DNA of 64,000 nt from JACMLD01 sp044223995 (lineage in GTDB: Bacteria; Bacteroidota; Bacteroidia; Chitinophagales; Chitinophagaceae). The notes under the pieces are model-generated. The model did no database searches and was not told the origin of the DNA. It was given only the letters and a program-made list of their open reading frames with translations. The DNA is taken from assembly GCA_044223995.1 (NCBI GenBank), contig JBGALE010000002.1, forward strand, positions 496,001-560,000. The letters are read 5' to 3'. The translations under genes and the position numbers were made by a program. Within the stretch, counting starts at the first letter, position 1. The number at the start of each line of letters is the position of its first letter. Shown here piece by piece: positions 46,764-55,866 of this stretch.

Positions 46764-47804
46764 TTAGTGTACAAACCCAAGCCGCCGTTCCATATCACTG
46801 CTTAACTGTGGCAGCATTTTTCTTTCTATCAGGAAACTGGTCAGCATGGCAATTTCTTTAAAGATATAATGCTTGTCCAGCGCAGCTTTCAGGTAATCCC
46901 TTCCGTTGCTTCCGCCAGTACCAATTCGTGTACCTATCATGCGGTGCACCATATTCATGTGCCGGTACCGCCAGGTACTTAACTGTTCATCTATTTCGAG
47001 TAAACTGTTTAATAACTGGAAGGGAAGTTGCAATATCGGGTAACCACGATACAACATTATGAACAATGCGGCACGGTTTGCCTTGGCTGATAATTGCCTT
47101 GATGGATCATCTTTAACAAACAAATTATCAAATGCCCCAAGGTTGGCCGATTCCACATCTGCTAAACTTTTTTTCAGGCATGTACGGTAAGTAGTCCAGT
47201 AAACCGGCATATTTTCTTCATACCCCATACTTACAAAATCTTTCCAGTTCTCCTGTTCATCAAAAAAAGGCATCCGCTCCAGCCACGCGTTGACAAGATC
47301 AAGCAGCGATCTTTCTACTTCTCCTTTTTTAACAGTAGAAACTTCCTCCTTTCTTAATTGTGAAACATAATACTCCTGCCCGTAACGCTGCTCGTATTTC
47401 AATCCTAGTTTTGCTTCCAGCAGTTTGAATTGTACACTTTGAAACCCGGATGCGGGCCGCAACAGGTCGCGGAAGTCGAGAAAATCCATCGGTGTCATCG
47501 TTTCCATGATATCGATCTGGTGAACCAGTACTTTAAGAATGCTGATACACCGCGACAGCCGGTGCACAACAGTTTGTAATTCGGGGGAATTGTCGTTCAG
47601 CGCAGGTTTCAGCATGATATCATTTACCGAGCCTACTTCATACAACAATTGTTTAAACCATAATTCGTACGACTGGTGTATGACGATAAACAACATTTCA
47701 TCGTGTGCGGCTGGCGGGTGTTTATCACTTTCAGGAAACTGTGCATTTAAAATCTTATCCAATTGCAGGTAATCGCTGTAATGTACCGGACCGGGCATAA
47801 GCAT
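46764..47804 (-). CDS. kynA: Tryptophan 2,3-dioxygenase
   Basis: About 346 residues from ATG 47804 (or 345 region from the second ATG at 47798). The haem dioxygenase opens tryptophan to N-formylkynurenine. Family segments are HYSDYLQLDKIL, HDEMLFIVIHQSYELWFKQ, FRDLLRPASGFQSVQF and WRYRHMNMVHRMIGTRIGTGGSNGRDYL, where the RH histidine is the likely haem ligand and GTGGS binds substrate. The open frame reaches TTG 47870, but a promoter box at 47813-47820 rules that start out. Other kynurenine genes are not in the window. Confidence 0.93.
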   Translation of the reverse strand: MLMPGPVHYSDYLQLDKILNAQFPESDKHPPAAHDEMLFIVIHQSYELWFKQLLYEVGSVNDIMLKPALNDNSPELQTVVHRLSRCISILKVLVHQIDIMETMTPMDFLDFRDLLRPASGFQSVQFKLLEAKLGLKYEQRYGQEYYVSQLRKEEVSTVKKGEVERSLLDLVNAWLERMPFFDEQENWKDFVSMGYEENMPVYWTTYRTCLKKSLADVESANLGAFDNLFVKDDPSRQLSAKANRAALFIMLYRGYPILQLPFQLLNSLLEIDEQLSTWRYRHMNMVHRMIGTRIGTGGSNGRDYLKAALDKHYIFKEIAMLTSFLIERKMLPQLSSDMERRLGFVH

Positions 47805-47812
47805 CGTTTGTG

Positions 47813-47820
47813 CAAAAATA
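47813..47820 (-). promoter_or_regulatory. -7 box of the tryptophan dioxygenase gene
   Basis: TATTTTTG on the minus strand ends 8 bases before the ATG at 47804, giving a near-leaderless transcript. It is at the same time the T-rich tail of the purD terminator. Confidence 0.5.
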
Positions 47821-47846
47821 AGAATGCCACTGCTTATAACAGTGGC
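47821..47846 (-). terminator. Terminator of purD
   Basis: GCCACTG / CAGTGGC (47826-47832 and 47840-47846), a 7-bp perfect stem with 7-base loop, followed on the minus strand by ATTCTTATTTTTG. It lies 34 bases after the purD stop and abuts the dioxygenase promoter. Confidence 0.65.
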
Positions 47847-47879
47847 AAAAGAAAAACTAAATAATGTCAATGCAATATA

Positions 47880-49160
47880 TCAGGCAAATTCGTAGCCAAT
47901 GTCTTTCCGGTAATACATGTTCTCGTAATTAATCCCTTCCAGCACTTCCTTTGATTTGTTCACAGCTTCCATGACTGAATCACCAAATGAAGTAACACAT
48001 AAAACCCTGCCACCATTGGTCAATACGGCATCGTATGCACGTTTGGTTCCTGCATGAAAAATGAGGCTGTCGTCGCCTGCATTGTTTTCCAGGCCTTCTA
48101 TTTCAAATCCTTTTTCAAATTCACCGGGGTAGCCGCCACTCACCGCCATTACAGTGCAGGCATAACGATCGTCACATTCAATCTTTATTTTGTCGAGTTC
48201 CTGTTTGGCGGTTGCCACAAATAATTCCACCAGGTCATTTTTCAACCTGGGTATTACTACTTCCGTTTCCGGATCACCCATGCGGCAATTGTATTCAATT
48301 ACATAAGGCTGATCATCCACCTTAATCAGGCCAATAAATACAAAGCCCTTATAATCCATTTTTTCCTTATTAATGCCTTCGATGGTTGGTTTGACAATAT
48401 ATTCTTCAATTCTTTCCATAAACTCATCGTCAGCAAACGGTACCGGGCTTACAGCGCCCATACCACCAGTATTCAGCCCTTTATCGCCTTCCCCTACTCT
48501 CTTATAATCTTTTGCTTCAGGTAATACCACGTAATTTTTTCCATCCGTGAGGACAAATACACTTAATTCAATACCATCGAGAAATTCCTCCACGACTACT
48601 TTTTTGCTGGCTTCACCAAATTTGCTGCGTTGGATCATCAGTTCAAATTCAGCCATAGCCTCTATATGGTTCTGGCAAATCAATACACCCTTGCCTGCGG
48701 CCAAACCATCTGCCTTTAATACAATCGGAAGGTTGTGGTTGCGCAAATAATGAACACCTTCTTCATATGAATTGACATCAAATTCACGGTAAGCTGCGGT
48801 AGGAATGTCGTGCCGTTGCATAAAAGTCTTGGCAAATGCCTTGCTGCCTTCCAGTTGCGCCGCATATTTGGAAGGCCCTATCACCATCACTGCGCGAAGT
48901 GCTACATCCGATTGAAAAAAATCAACTATTCCATTGACCAATGGTTCTTCAGGGCCTACCACCACCATTTCGATCGCTTCTTTGATACAGAAGTCTTTTA
49001 TCGCAGTAAAATCGCTGGTATTGAGTGCTACATTTTTGCCAAGTAAGGCTGTACCGCCGTTGCCGGGAGCAATAAACAGTTGGCTGCACAAAGGGCTTTG
49101 TTTCATTTTCCACGCGAGCGCATGCTCGCGACCGCCTGAACCAAGTATAAGGATCTTCAT
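47880..49160 (-). CDS. purD: Phosphoribosylamine-glycine ligase
   Basis: About 426 residues from ATG 49160; the open frame goes back to 49232, but GARS proteins begin MKILILGSGGREHALAW. ATP-grasp features are VLKADGLAAGKGV, EEFLDGIELSVFVLTDG and the NTGGMGAVSPVP signature, with the metal-binding EYNCRMGDPETEVV segment. It converts phosphoribosylamine and glycine to GAR in purine synthesis. A -7 box at 49230-49237 and a terminator mark it as a single unit. Confidence 0.96.
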   Translation of the reverse strand: MKILILGSGGREHALAWKMKQSPLCSQLFIAPGNGGTALLGKNVALNTSDFTAIKDFCIKEAIEMVVVGPEEPLVNGIVDFFQSDVALRAVMVIGPSKYAAQLEGSKAFAKTFMQRHDIPTAAYREFDVNSYEEGVHYLRNHNLPIVLKADGLAAGKGVLICQNHIEAMAEFELMIQRSKFGEASKKVVVEEFLDGIELSVFVLTDGKNYVVLPEAKDYKRVGEGDKGLNTGGMGAVSPVPFADDEFMERIEEYIVKPTIEGINKEKMDYKGFVFIGLIKVDDQPYVIEYNCRMGDPETEVVIPRLKNDLVELFVATAKQELDKIKIECDDRYACTVMAVSGGYPGEFEKGFEIEGLENNAGDDSLIFHAGTKRAYDAVLTNGGRVLCVTSFGDSVMEAVNKSKEVLEGINYENMYYRKDIGYEFA

Positions 49161-49229
49161 TTTGTTAGATTTGTATTTCCATAAGGCGAAGCGATGCGAA
49201 ATACATATTTTTTTAGCTGCTACCGGAAA

Positions 49230-49237
49230 CAAAAATA
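49230..49237 (-). promoter_or_regulatory. -7 box of purD
   Basis: TATTTTTG on the minus strand, 69 bases before ATG 49160; the -33 region has no clear TTG. Confidence 0.35.
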
Positions 49238-49342
49238 GATGAAAGGCAAAAGAAAAGTATAATTATCCCTTTTATTTTTTGAGAACTTGCTGATGGCGTC
49301 CCACATCGATCCTCGAAACATCGTAAACATTTCTGATAATTG

Positions 49343-50776
49343 TCAGGTACCGGCAGATTCAGCTACATAATTTTTCTCAGGAATTTTTCTTGACACAAAC
49401 AGGTATAAAATGATAAATACAACCAATACTTCGGCAAAAAACCAGTAATAACGCGCCCCTTCAAATTTTGAAAAGAAACCGCCATTGGCAATACTTCCAT
49501 TTACCAGTGTATCAAAATAATTGCCCATGGAAATACCCAGCAGGTACAATGCGCTCATCGTACTTTTCATGGATGCCGGTGAATGCGTATAAGCATATTC
49601 CAGGCAGGTGACCGAAACCAGTATTTCAGATGCGGCAAGTATGATATATGCCAGGAACTGCCACCAAACAGTAGGGTGACCTCCTTTATCAATACTTTCC
49701 TGCAGCAAGGCAATGATCACAAAACAAACGCCGACCAGTATCAGCCCCGCCCCAATTTTCCGCAATGGCGTTGGCTTTAACCCCATTTTTTCAAAAAACG
49801 GATAAATATAGTTGTTGAATACGGGTACCAGCAATACAAGGAACAATGGATTGATAAAATTTATTTGCTGGGGTAATATTTTCACTTTACCCACGACAGT
49901 CAGATCAAGTTTGGTAGCCTGTAACACCCACTCCGAAAGGTTTTGATCCCATAGTGCCCAGAAGATGGGCGTAAAGGCAAATACCATCAGTATGCGGTAC
50001 ACTGCGCGGGTTCCGTCGATGGATGCAGCAGCATATTTTTCACCCACGGCATCCCATAATTTTTGACCGGGTTTCCGGTTGAAAAGTTTTGTGAGTGCAT
50101 ACAGCGAGATGGTAACAAAGTTCTGTTTCTTAATACCCGAAGGAGGTACCTTTACATATTTTTTTCTTCCCAGCCAGAACACCATCGTCGCAATGGCCAT
50201 TAAAATACCCGGTACACCAAATGCAATTTCAGGCCCGAACTGATCATATAATATCGGTATCAGCAATGGAGCGAGTGTGCCACCTGTATTGATACTCATG
50301 TAAAACCAGCCATATGCTTTTGACAAGAGGTGAATATTGGTTTTGTCAAACTGATCCCCCACATTGGCCGATACGCAGGATTTGATACCACCGGCACAGC
50401 AAGCGATAATTATCAGGCCGGCTTCGAATATGGTAAGGTTATCAATGGAAACCGATAAAAGAAAATGCCCAAAAGTATAGATGATGGATACAAATAATAT
50501 TACCCGGAATTTACCAAAGAACCAGTCGGCCATAATGCCACCTACCATTGGCATAAAATAAGCAAGCGTAACAAACAGATGTGATGTTTTATTGGCATTT
50601 GCAAATGCCACTTTTTCTATAGAAGCATCCTGCGCATGAAAAAAATGAAAAGCCAGAAATGTAACCATAATAGAACGCAATCCATAAAAACTAAATCGTT
50701 CTGCAATTTCATTGCCTATGATATATGGAATTGCCCTTGGTAACGCAGCCTTTGTTGTACCTGTCGTATCGGCCAT
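49343..50776 (-). CDS. POT/PTR-family proton-coupled peptide transporter
   Basis: A 477-residue membrane protein with about twelve helices. N-terminal GNEIAERFSFYGLRS corresponds to the ExxERFxYY proton/peptide motif, followed by FADWFFGKFR-type loop (GGIMADWFFGKFRVIL), the PTR signature GGIKSCVSANVGDQF and GWFYMSINTGGTLAPLL. It imports di- and tripeptides. It is divergent from an OPT transporter gene, so two unrelated peptide importers share one intergenic region. Confidence 0.93.
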   Translation of the reverse strand: MADTTGTTKAALPRAIPYIIGNEIAERFSFYGLRSIMVTFLAFHFFHAQDASIEKVAFANANKTSHLFVTLAYFMPMVGGIMADWFFGKFRVILFVSIIYTFGHFLLSVSIDNLTIFEAGLIIIACCAGGIKSCVSANVGDQFDKTNIHLLSKAYGWFYMSINTGGTLAPLLIPILYDQFGPEIAFGVPGILMAIATMVFWLGRKKYVKVPPSGIKKQNFVTISLYALTKLFNRKPGQKLWDAVGEKYAAASIDGTRAVYRILMVFAFTPIFWALWDQNLSEWVLQATKLDLTVVGKVKILPQQINFINPLFLVLLVPVFNNYIYPFFEKMGLKPTPLRKIGAGLILVGVCFVIIALLQESIDKGGHPTVWWQFLAYIILAASEILVSVTCLEYAYTHSPASMKSTMSALYLLGISMGNYFDTLVNGSIANGGFFSKFEGARYYWFFAEVLVVFIILYLFVSRKIPEKNYVAESAGT

Positions 50777-50877
50777 AAACAGTTATTTGAAAGATTTAAA
50801 GATAACAGAAAAATTGAGTTTCAAAACCTAATTATTAAATTTTACTACCTTTCTAATTCAAACGCAAAACCATTGTC

Positions 50878-52920
50878 ATGTCTGAAAAAAAGTTTCAGCC
50901 CTTCGTTGCCCCCGAAACAAATATGGCGGAGTTTACCATTAAGTCAGTTCTTACAGGCGCTGCATTTGGTATCATATTCGGAGCTGCTACCGTTTACCTT
51001 GCATTAAAGGCAGGATTGACCGTATCTGCTTCCATACCGATTGCCGTAATGGCGATTACCCTTAGCCGTTTGTTTCTTAAAACGACTATTCTTGAAAACA
51101 ATATTATTCAAACAACAGGTAGTGCGGGTGAAAGCATAGCAGCCGGGGTAGTATTTACACTTCCCGGTTTTTTATTCCTGAGTGAAAAAGATAGCGCTAA
51201 TTATTTTGATTACGGGACCATTCTTGTGCTAGCCATATTTGGTGGTATACTGGGTACATTAATGATGATACCGCTACGGCGTTCGCTGATCGTAAAGGAA
51301 CATGGTGTGCTTCCTTACCCGGAGGGCACTGCCTGTGCATCGGTATTAAAAGCAGGTGAAAAAGGTGGTGACTTCGCAAAGACAGCATTTATGGGTCTTG
51401 GTTTTGCATTTGCCTATGCACTGCTGCAAAAAATATTTCATGTTATTGCGGAAACCCCCTTTTACATGACGAAGCAGGCCAATAAATATTTCCCTTCAGC
51501 AAAAATTACGGGTGAAATTACACCTGAGTATATGGGTGTTGGGTACATCGTCGGGCCAAAAATCGCCGGCGTGCTCGTAGCGGGAAGTGTACTCAGTTGG
51601 TTTGTGTTTATACCGTTACTGGCATCGCTGGTACCACCTGATTTGATAGCAGCGCAACTGGTCAAATTAGGATATCTTACTTCCATAACTTCTGATGGTG
51701 GTCCCGGTGGATGGAGCGCGGCTACGCATACTTTCACTGATTATTCCGCAGCCATTTATCGCGCCTACGTACGACAAATTGGTGCTGGTGCGGTTGCGGC
51801 TGGTGGATTTATCACCCTGATCAAAACAATTCCCACCATTATTTCATCCTTCAAAGGCAGTGTTGGTTCATTAAAAGAAGGTGGCTCATCCGAAGCCGTT
51901 AAACGTACTGACCGCGATTTGTCTGTCAAAATAGTTGGCATCGGAAGTCTTGTGTTAATCATACTCATGGCTGTATTGCCCCAGTTACCCGGAAAAGGTT
52001 TTAGCAGTTTACTGGTTAGTATTCTTGTTGTCATATTCGGGGCATTTTTTGTAACTGTTTCTTCCAGGATAGTGGGGTTGATTGGTAACTCCAATAACCC
52101 CATCAGTGGAATGACCATTGCTACCATCATGGGCACCTGTTTGATCTTTATTGCAGTTGGCTGGACAGGTAAAGTATATGAACCGATGGCGCTTGTTGTC
52201 GGTGGCATGATTTGTATAGCGGCTGCCAACGCTGGGGCAACATCACAGGATTTGAAAACCGGTTATATTGTCGGCGCCACACCGCGCAACCAGCAACTGG
52301 CTTTATTTGTAGGTGCTATTGTTTCTTCCATTGCCATCGGTGTTACAATTAAAGTACTGGACACGCCAACACAAGAGATGTTGCGCCAGAATATTCATCA
52401 TGCTATTGGTACCGACACTTATCCTGCGCCACAGGGTACTTTGATGGCCACATTGATAAAAGGTATTCTTTCTTTTAACCTTGACTGGCAGTTTGTACTG
52501 GTAGGTGTATGCATTGCTGTGGTGATGGAACTCTGCGGCATCAAGGCCTTGAGTTTCGCCATAGGTATTTATCTTCCGCTGGCGACAACATTACCAATAT
52601 TTATTGGCGGAGCCATTCGGGGTATTGTCGATCATAAAAAGAAAAAGAGTGGTGAAGTCGTAGCTGCTGAAGAAGAAGATCTTGGCAAGGGCAATTTATT
52701 TGCCACCGGGCTGGTGGCAGGTGGGGCACTAGCGGGAGTCATCGTTGCCTTCCTGCTGGCCAGCGATAAAATCAGCAAATGGCTGGAAAAATTAAATACA
52801 GAACATTCACTAAATAGTATGTTTGGAACAAATGGTTACTATTTTATCGGCTTATTATTTTTCCTCATAATGGGATTTACGCTTTACCGTGTTGGTATTA
52901 AGAAAACAAAAATGGGATAA
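50878..52920 (+). CDS. OPT-family oligopeptide transporter
   Basis: A 680-residue protein with about fifteen helices. FGAATVYLALKAGLTVSASIPIAV, the NIIQTTGSAGESIAAGVVFTLP signature and PYPEGTACASVLKAGE are those of the bacterial OPT family (oligopeptide or metal-chelate uptake). A hydrophilic linker DHKKKKSGEVVAAEEEDLGKG lies near residue 590. A 7-of-8 promoter match (TACCTTTC, 50846-50853) lies 24 bases before the ATG. A terminator follows. Confidence 0.92.
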   Translation: MSEKKFQPFVAPETNMAEFTIKSVLTGAAFGIIFGAATVYLALKAGLTVSASIPIAVMAITLSRLFLKTTILENNIIQTTGSAGESIAAGVVFTLPGFLFLSEKDSANYFDYGTILVLAIFGGILGTLMMIPLRRSLIVKEHGVLPYPEGTACASVLKAGEKGGDFAKTAFMGLGFAFAYALLQKIFHVIAETPFYMTKQANKYFPSAKITGEITPEYMGVGYIVGPKIAGVLVAGSVLSWFVFIPLLASLVPPDLIAAQLVKLGYLTSITSDGGPGGWSAATHTFTDYSAAIYRAYVRQIGAGAVAAGGFITLIKTIPTIISSFKGSVGSLKEGGSSEAVKRTDRDLSVKIVGIGSLVLIILMAVLPQLPGKGFSSLLVSILVVIFGAFFVTVSSRIVGLIGNSNNPISGMTIATIMGTCLIFIAVGWTGKVYEPMALVVGGMICIAAANAGATSQDLKTGYIVGATPRNQQLALFVGAIVSSIAIGVTIKVLDTPTQEMLRQNIHHAIGTDTYPAPQGTLMATLIKGILSFNLDWQFVLVGVCIAVVMELCGIKALSFAIGIYLPLATTLPIFIGGAIRGIVDHKKKKSGEVVAAEEEDLGKGNLFATGLVAGGALAGVIVAFLLASDKISKWLEKLNTEHSLNSMFGTNGYYFIGLLFFLIMGFTLYRVGIKKTKMG

Positions 52921-52941
52921 TTTAACATTTCTCAATTTTTT

Positions 52942-52971
52942 AAAGCTGTTCGCTTACTGCGGCAGCTTTTT
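52942..52971 (+). terminator. Terminator of the OPT gene
   Basis: AAAGCTG / CAGCTTT with inner CGC/GCG pairing and a T6 run, 21 bases after the stop. Confidence 0.75.
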
Positions 52972-53063
52972 TGTTTAATTATACAGCGGTACAAGTATGC
53001 AATCCCCAAAAAATAAGAACAAACCCATGAATGTGATAAATGAATAATTAACCGTGAAAATGA

Positions 53064-53450
53064 TTAATTGTATTTGAAAGGAACCACCATTTCGAAGGAA
53101 GGGATATTTACTTCGAATATCTTTTTATTAAGCAGGTTCTCCATTTGATAAGTACCGGTCATCCTGCCCATTTCGGTGCGAAGGTTGCAACCGCTTACAT
53201 ACTGGTAACGTTCACCTGGATTGAGTGTAGGCTGTACACCCACTACACCTTCCCCCTCTACCTCGCGGTTCTGGCCATTGCTGTCAAAAATCTGCCAGTG
53301 CCGCCGGTGAAGTTTTACGGGAAACAGGTTACGGTTTTCGATGGTAATTCGGTACGCAAACATGAACTCAGACTGGATCGGGTTGGAATAGTCTGGCTGG
53401 TAGAATGTTTCAACGCTAATCTCTATGCCTTCGGAAACTTTGGAGACCAT
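53064..53450 (-). CDS. apaG: ApaG-domain protein
   Basis: A 128-residue single-domain protein of fibronectin-III-like fold. FAYRITIENRN, LHRRHWQIFDSNGQNREVEGEGVVGVQPTLNPGERYQYVSG (in outline) and the MTGTYQM segment are ApaG hallmarks, with the glycine-rich GEGVVG loop. It binds nucleotides or pyrophosphate in other bacteria and affects Co/Mg resistance. Divergent from the isocitrate dehydrogenase gene. Confidence 0.93.
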   Translation of the reverse strand: MVSKVSEGIEISVETFYQPDYSNPIQSEFMFAYRITIENRNLFPVKLHRRHWQIFDSNGQNREVEGEGVVGVQPTLNPGERYQYVSGCNLRTEMGRMTGTYQMENLLNKKIFEVNIPSFEMVVPFKYN

Positions 53451-53540
53451 AGGAATTTGTTTGCCGGCTGAAGTTACGTAAAATAGGCCGGAGCTAATAA
53501 TTTTTGTTGGTTGTCAGCCGGAAGTCTTGACAAGTACGCC

Positions 53541-53548
53541 TAATTTTG
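53541..53548 (+). promoter_or_regulatory. -7 box of the isocitrate dehydrogenase gene
   Basis: TAATTTTG matches TAnnTTTG and lies 45 bases before ATG 53594. It falls inside the open frame upstream of that ATG, supporting the later start. Confidence 0.4.
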
Positions 53549-53593
53549 CGCTGCTTACCCGGTTTTTTTATTTTAAATTTTAATAATATCAAT

Positions 53594-55045
53594 ATGAAAA
53601 TAGCTGTTGCAAAAGGGGATGGAATCGGACCGGAAATCATGGATGCCGTGCTCACCGTTTTCAGGGCCAATGAGGTACCACTGGAATACGAATTTGTGGA
53701 CATGGGCAAATGGGTTTTCGACAAGGGCTTTTCAAACGGAATGACACCCGAGGCGCAACAGTCGATAGAGTCACTGGGATTGTTGTTCAAAGGCCCCATG
53801 GAAACGCCTAAAGGAAAAGGTGTAAAAAGCGTCAACGTAACCGCCAGGAAAACCTGGAATACCTATGCCAATAAACGTGTGTTCCAAACGCTGCATGGTG
53901 TGGATACCGTATTTAGTAAAGCTGGAATTCCCATTGATATTACTGTGGTAAGGGAAAATATTGAAGATACCTATGGTGGAATCGAACACATGCTTACCCA
54001 CGATGTGGCACTAAGCCGCCGCTTCATCACCCGCCCGGGAAGTTTGCAGGTAATCCGCTATGCATTTGAAATGGCGAGGCAAAAAAAAGCACGACGGGTA
54101 ACCTGTGGTCACAAAGCCAACATCATGAAACTAACGGATGGACTATTCCTGGAATGCTTTTATGAAGTGGCCAAAGAATACCCTGAATTAAAATCAGATG
54201 ATATCATTGTCGATGATCTCTGTATGAAACTCGTCACCCGGCCCGATACATTTGATGTGGTTGTGCTGACCAACCTGCAGGGTGACATAGTATCAGACTT
54301 GTGTGCAGGCCTCGTAGGCGGACTTGGTTTCGCGCCTTCGGCCAATATTGGCGATCACATTTCCATATTCGAAGCGGTACATGGGACAGCACCGGATATT
54401 GCCGGAAAGAATATTGCCAACCCCACCGCGCTGCTGCTGAGTGGTATTTCTATGCTGCAACACGTAGGTCTAACCAGCAATGCTGCCATTATTGAAAATG
54501 CCCTGCTGTATACATTGGAAAGTGGCGTTCATACCGGCGACTTTGGTGACAAATCAACAGCATCTGTCAACACTACCGCCTTTGCACAAGCGATAATCGG
54601 CAACCTGGGAAAACAACCAAAATTCAATGCAAAACCTGTTGTACCGAATCATCCGGGTACACCAACACCATTTAAACTGCAGCAAAACTCCATGATGGAA
54701 TCTAATGAGTCTATTAATGAAACCATCATTGGTGTTGATATGTTTATTGAAAGCAATGAACAGCCACAAGCCATTGCCCATAAATGCCAGCGTCATGCAG
54801 GCGTGAAATTCAAACTAGTCAACATCAGCAACCGTGGTACACAGGTATGGCCTACAGGATCGGTATATACCAATCTCGTCAACCAATACAATGTTCGTTT
54901 TGAAAGCATCGACGATGAGCCACTCAACCAGCAGGATATACTTGGCCTGTATGTGAGCCTGAGCGGCAATTTTAAAATATGTTCTTCGGAGCTACTGAAT
55001 AAATGGGGCGATAAGAAAGCCTATTCACTGGCACAGGGACAATAA
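53594..55045 (+). CDS. icd: NADP-dependent isocitrate dehydrogenase with C-terminal extension
   Basis: A 483-residue enzyme from ATG 53594 (MKIAVAKGDGIGPEIMDAVL). The isopropylmalate/isocitrate dehydrogenase core spans about 1-335: substrate-loop NVTARKTWNTYANKRV, ENIEDTYGGIEHM, metal and catalytic residues in LCMKLVTRPDTFDVVVLTNLQGDIVSDLCAGLVGGLGF, and AVHGTAPDIAGKNIANPTA. An extra C-terminal domain (about 370-483) contains SNEQPQAIAHKCQRHAG and an ACT-like strand pattern; this larger form occurs in Bacteroidota and alphaproteobacteria. It makes 2-oxoglutarate in the TCA cycle. Confidence 0.93.
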   Translation: MKIAVAKGDGIGPEIMDAVLTVFRANEVPLEYEFVDMGKWVFDKGFSNGMTPEAQQSIESLGLLFKGPMETPKGKGVKSVNVTARKTWNTYANKRVFQTLHGVDTVFSKAGIPIDITVVRENIEDTYGGIEHMLTHDVALSRRFITRPGSLQVIRYAFEMARQKKARRVTCGHKANIMKLTDGLFLECFYEVAKEYPELKSDDIIVDDLCMKLVTRPDTFDVVVLTNLQGDIVSDLCAGLVGGLGFAPSANIGDHISIFEAVHGTAPDIAGKNIANPTALLLSGISMLQHVGLTSNAAIIENALLYTLESGVHTGDFGDKSTASVNTTAFAQAIIGNLGKQPKFNAKPVVPNHPGTPTPFKLQQNSMMESNESINETIIGVDMFIESNEQPQAIAHKCQRHAGVKFKLVNISNRGTQVWPTGSVYTNLVNQYNVRFESIDDEPLNQQDILGLYVSLSGNFKICSSELLNKWGDKKAYSLAQGQ

Positions 55046-55071
55046 TCAGGTATTTTTTTAAAATATAAATG

Positions 55072-55097
55072 AATGGCACTCGTAAATGGGTGCCATT
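55072..55097 (+). terminator. Probable terminator of icd
   Basis: AATGGCAC / GTGCCATT, 8-bp stem with 10-base loop and a TCTCTTA tail, 26 bases after the stop. Confidence 0.6.
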
Positions 55098-55116
55098 TCT
55101 CTTACATATTATTCCA

Positions 55117-55147
55117 TTTAACAAGCGCGGAAGCGTCGCTAAATTTG
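55117..55147 (+). promoter_or_regulatory. Promoter of the CDGSH protein gene
   Basis: TAAATTTG (55140-55147) matches the -7 box; TTTA (55117-55120) lies 19 bases upstream, close to the -33 TTTG. The predicted transcription start is about 24 bases before the ATG. Confidence 0.5.
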
Positions 55148-55177
55148 GCGTAACTTGATCACGGCAAAACACGCACC

Positions 55178-55609
55178 ATGCAAAAGACTTTTAAATATTC
55201 CAATGGCGACATCACCATTATCTGGAAACCGGATACCTGTATTCATTCCACCAATTGCTGGAAGGGTTTACGGGAAGTATTTGATCCCACCCGAAGGCCA
55301 TGGATAGTACCCGATGCAGCCACAACTGAAAAAATTATAGAGCAGGTAAAGAAATGCCCCAGTGGGGCGCTGAGCTATATAATGAACAATGAAGCTTTAC
55401 CCTCAGATATTGCAGCATCTGTTCCACCCGGAAATATCATTGAATGTACACCTAACGGCCCTCTACTGGTGAAAGGCGATGTGGTGGTAAAAAAATCAGA
55501 CGGAACAGAAGAGACAAAAAAAGGTACGGTTGCCTTATGCCGTTGCGGCGCTTCACAAAACAAACCTTATTGTGACGGCAGCCATCGAAAAATTAATTTC
55601 CAGGGATAA
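55178..55609 (+). CDS. YjdI-type (4Fe-4S) domain plus CDGSH iron-sulfur domain protein
   Basis: A 143-residue protein of two domains. Residues about 1-70 are a Fer4_19/YjdI domain with CIHSTNCWKGLREVF and KKCPSGALSY. Residues about 75-143 are an iron-sulfur CDGSH domain ending CRCGASQNKPYCDGSHRK, the C-x-C-x2-(S/T)-x3-P-x-C-D-G-(S/A)-H signature complete. It is probably a redox or cluster-carrying protein of the cytoplasm. Promoter and gene are self-contained, convergent with the small membrane protein. Confidence 0.93.
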   Translation: MQKTFKYSNGDITIIWKPDTCIHSTNCWKGLREVFDPTRRPWIVPDAATTEKIIEQVKKCPSGALSYIMNNEALPSDIAASVPPGNIIECTPNGPLLVKGDVVVKKSDGTEETKKGTVALCRCGASQNKPYCDGSHRKINFQG

Positions 55610-55620
55610 ACTTTTGCAAA

Positions 55621-55866
55621 TTAGTTGTCGGCATTTACCATGATAAACAAATAAACAATGCCAAGCAGGCAGAGTATTGTCATGGCAGTATAATGAATAG
55701 TAACGTATATTTTTTCCTTCCTGTTATCCTCTTTCATCCTCGCCCTTGCGTACAATACAAAGCTGGCAACGGCTACAATGGCTGAAGTGATAATCAATAC
55801 CAGTAATGATTGTACCAACTGGTTTATATTTTCTTTGATTGAGTATACCCGTTTTTCAGCAGCCAC
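55621..55866 (-). CDS. Small two-helix membrane protein, 81 aa
   Basis: Not recognised. Two membrane helices (about 17-40 LVQSLLVLIITSAIVAVASFV and 55-77 HYTAMTILCLLGIVYLFIM) flank a basic cytoplasmic loop. The start is GTG at 55864-55866, which overlaps the end of the SUI1-like gene by 43 bases in another frame; a later TTG would reduce the overlap. It is probably translationally linked to that gene. Confidence 0.6.
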   Translation of the reverse strand: MAAEKRVYSIKENINQLVQSLLVLIITSAIVAVASFVLYARARMKEDNRKEKIYVTIHYTAMTILCLLGIVYLFIMVNADN

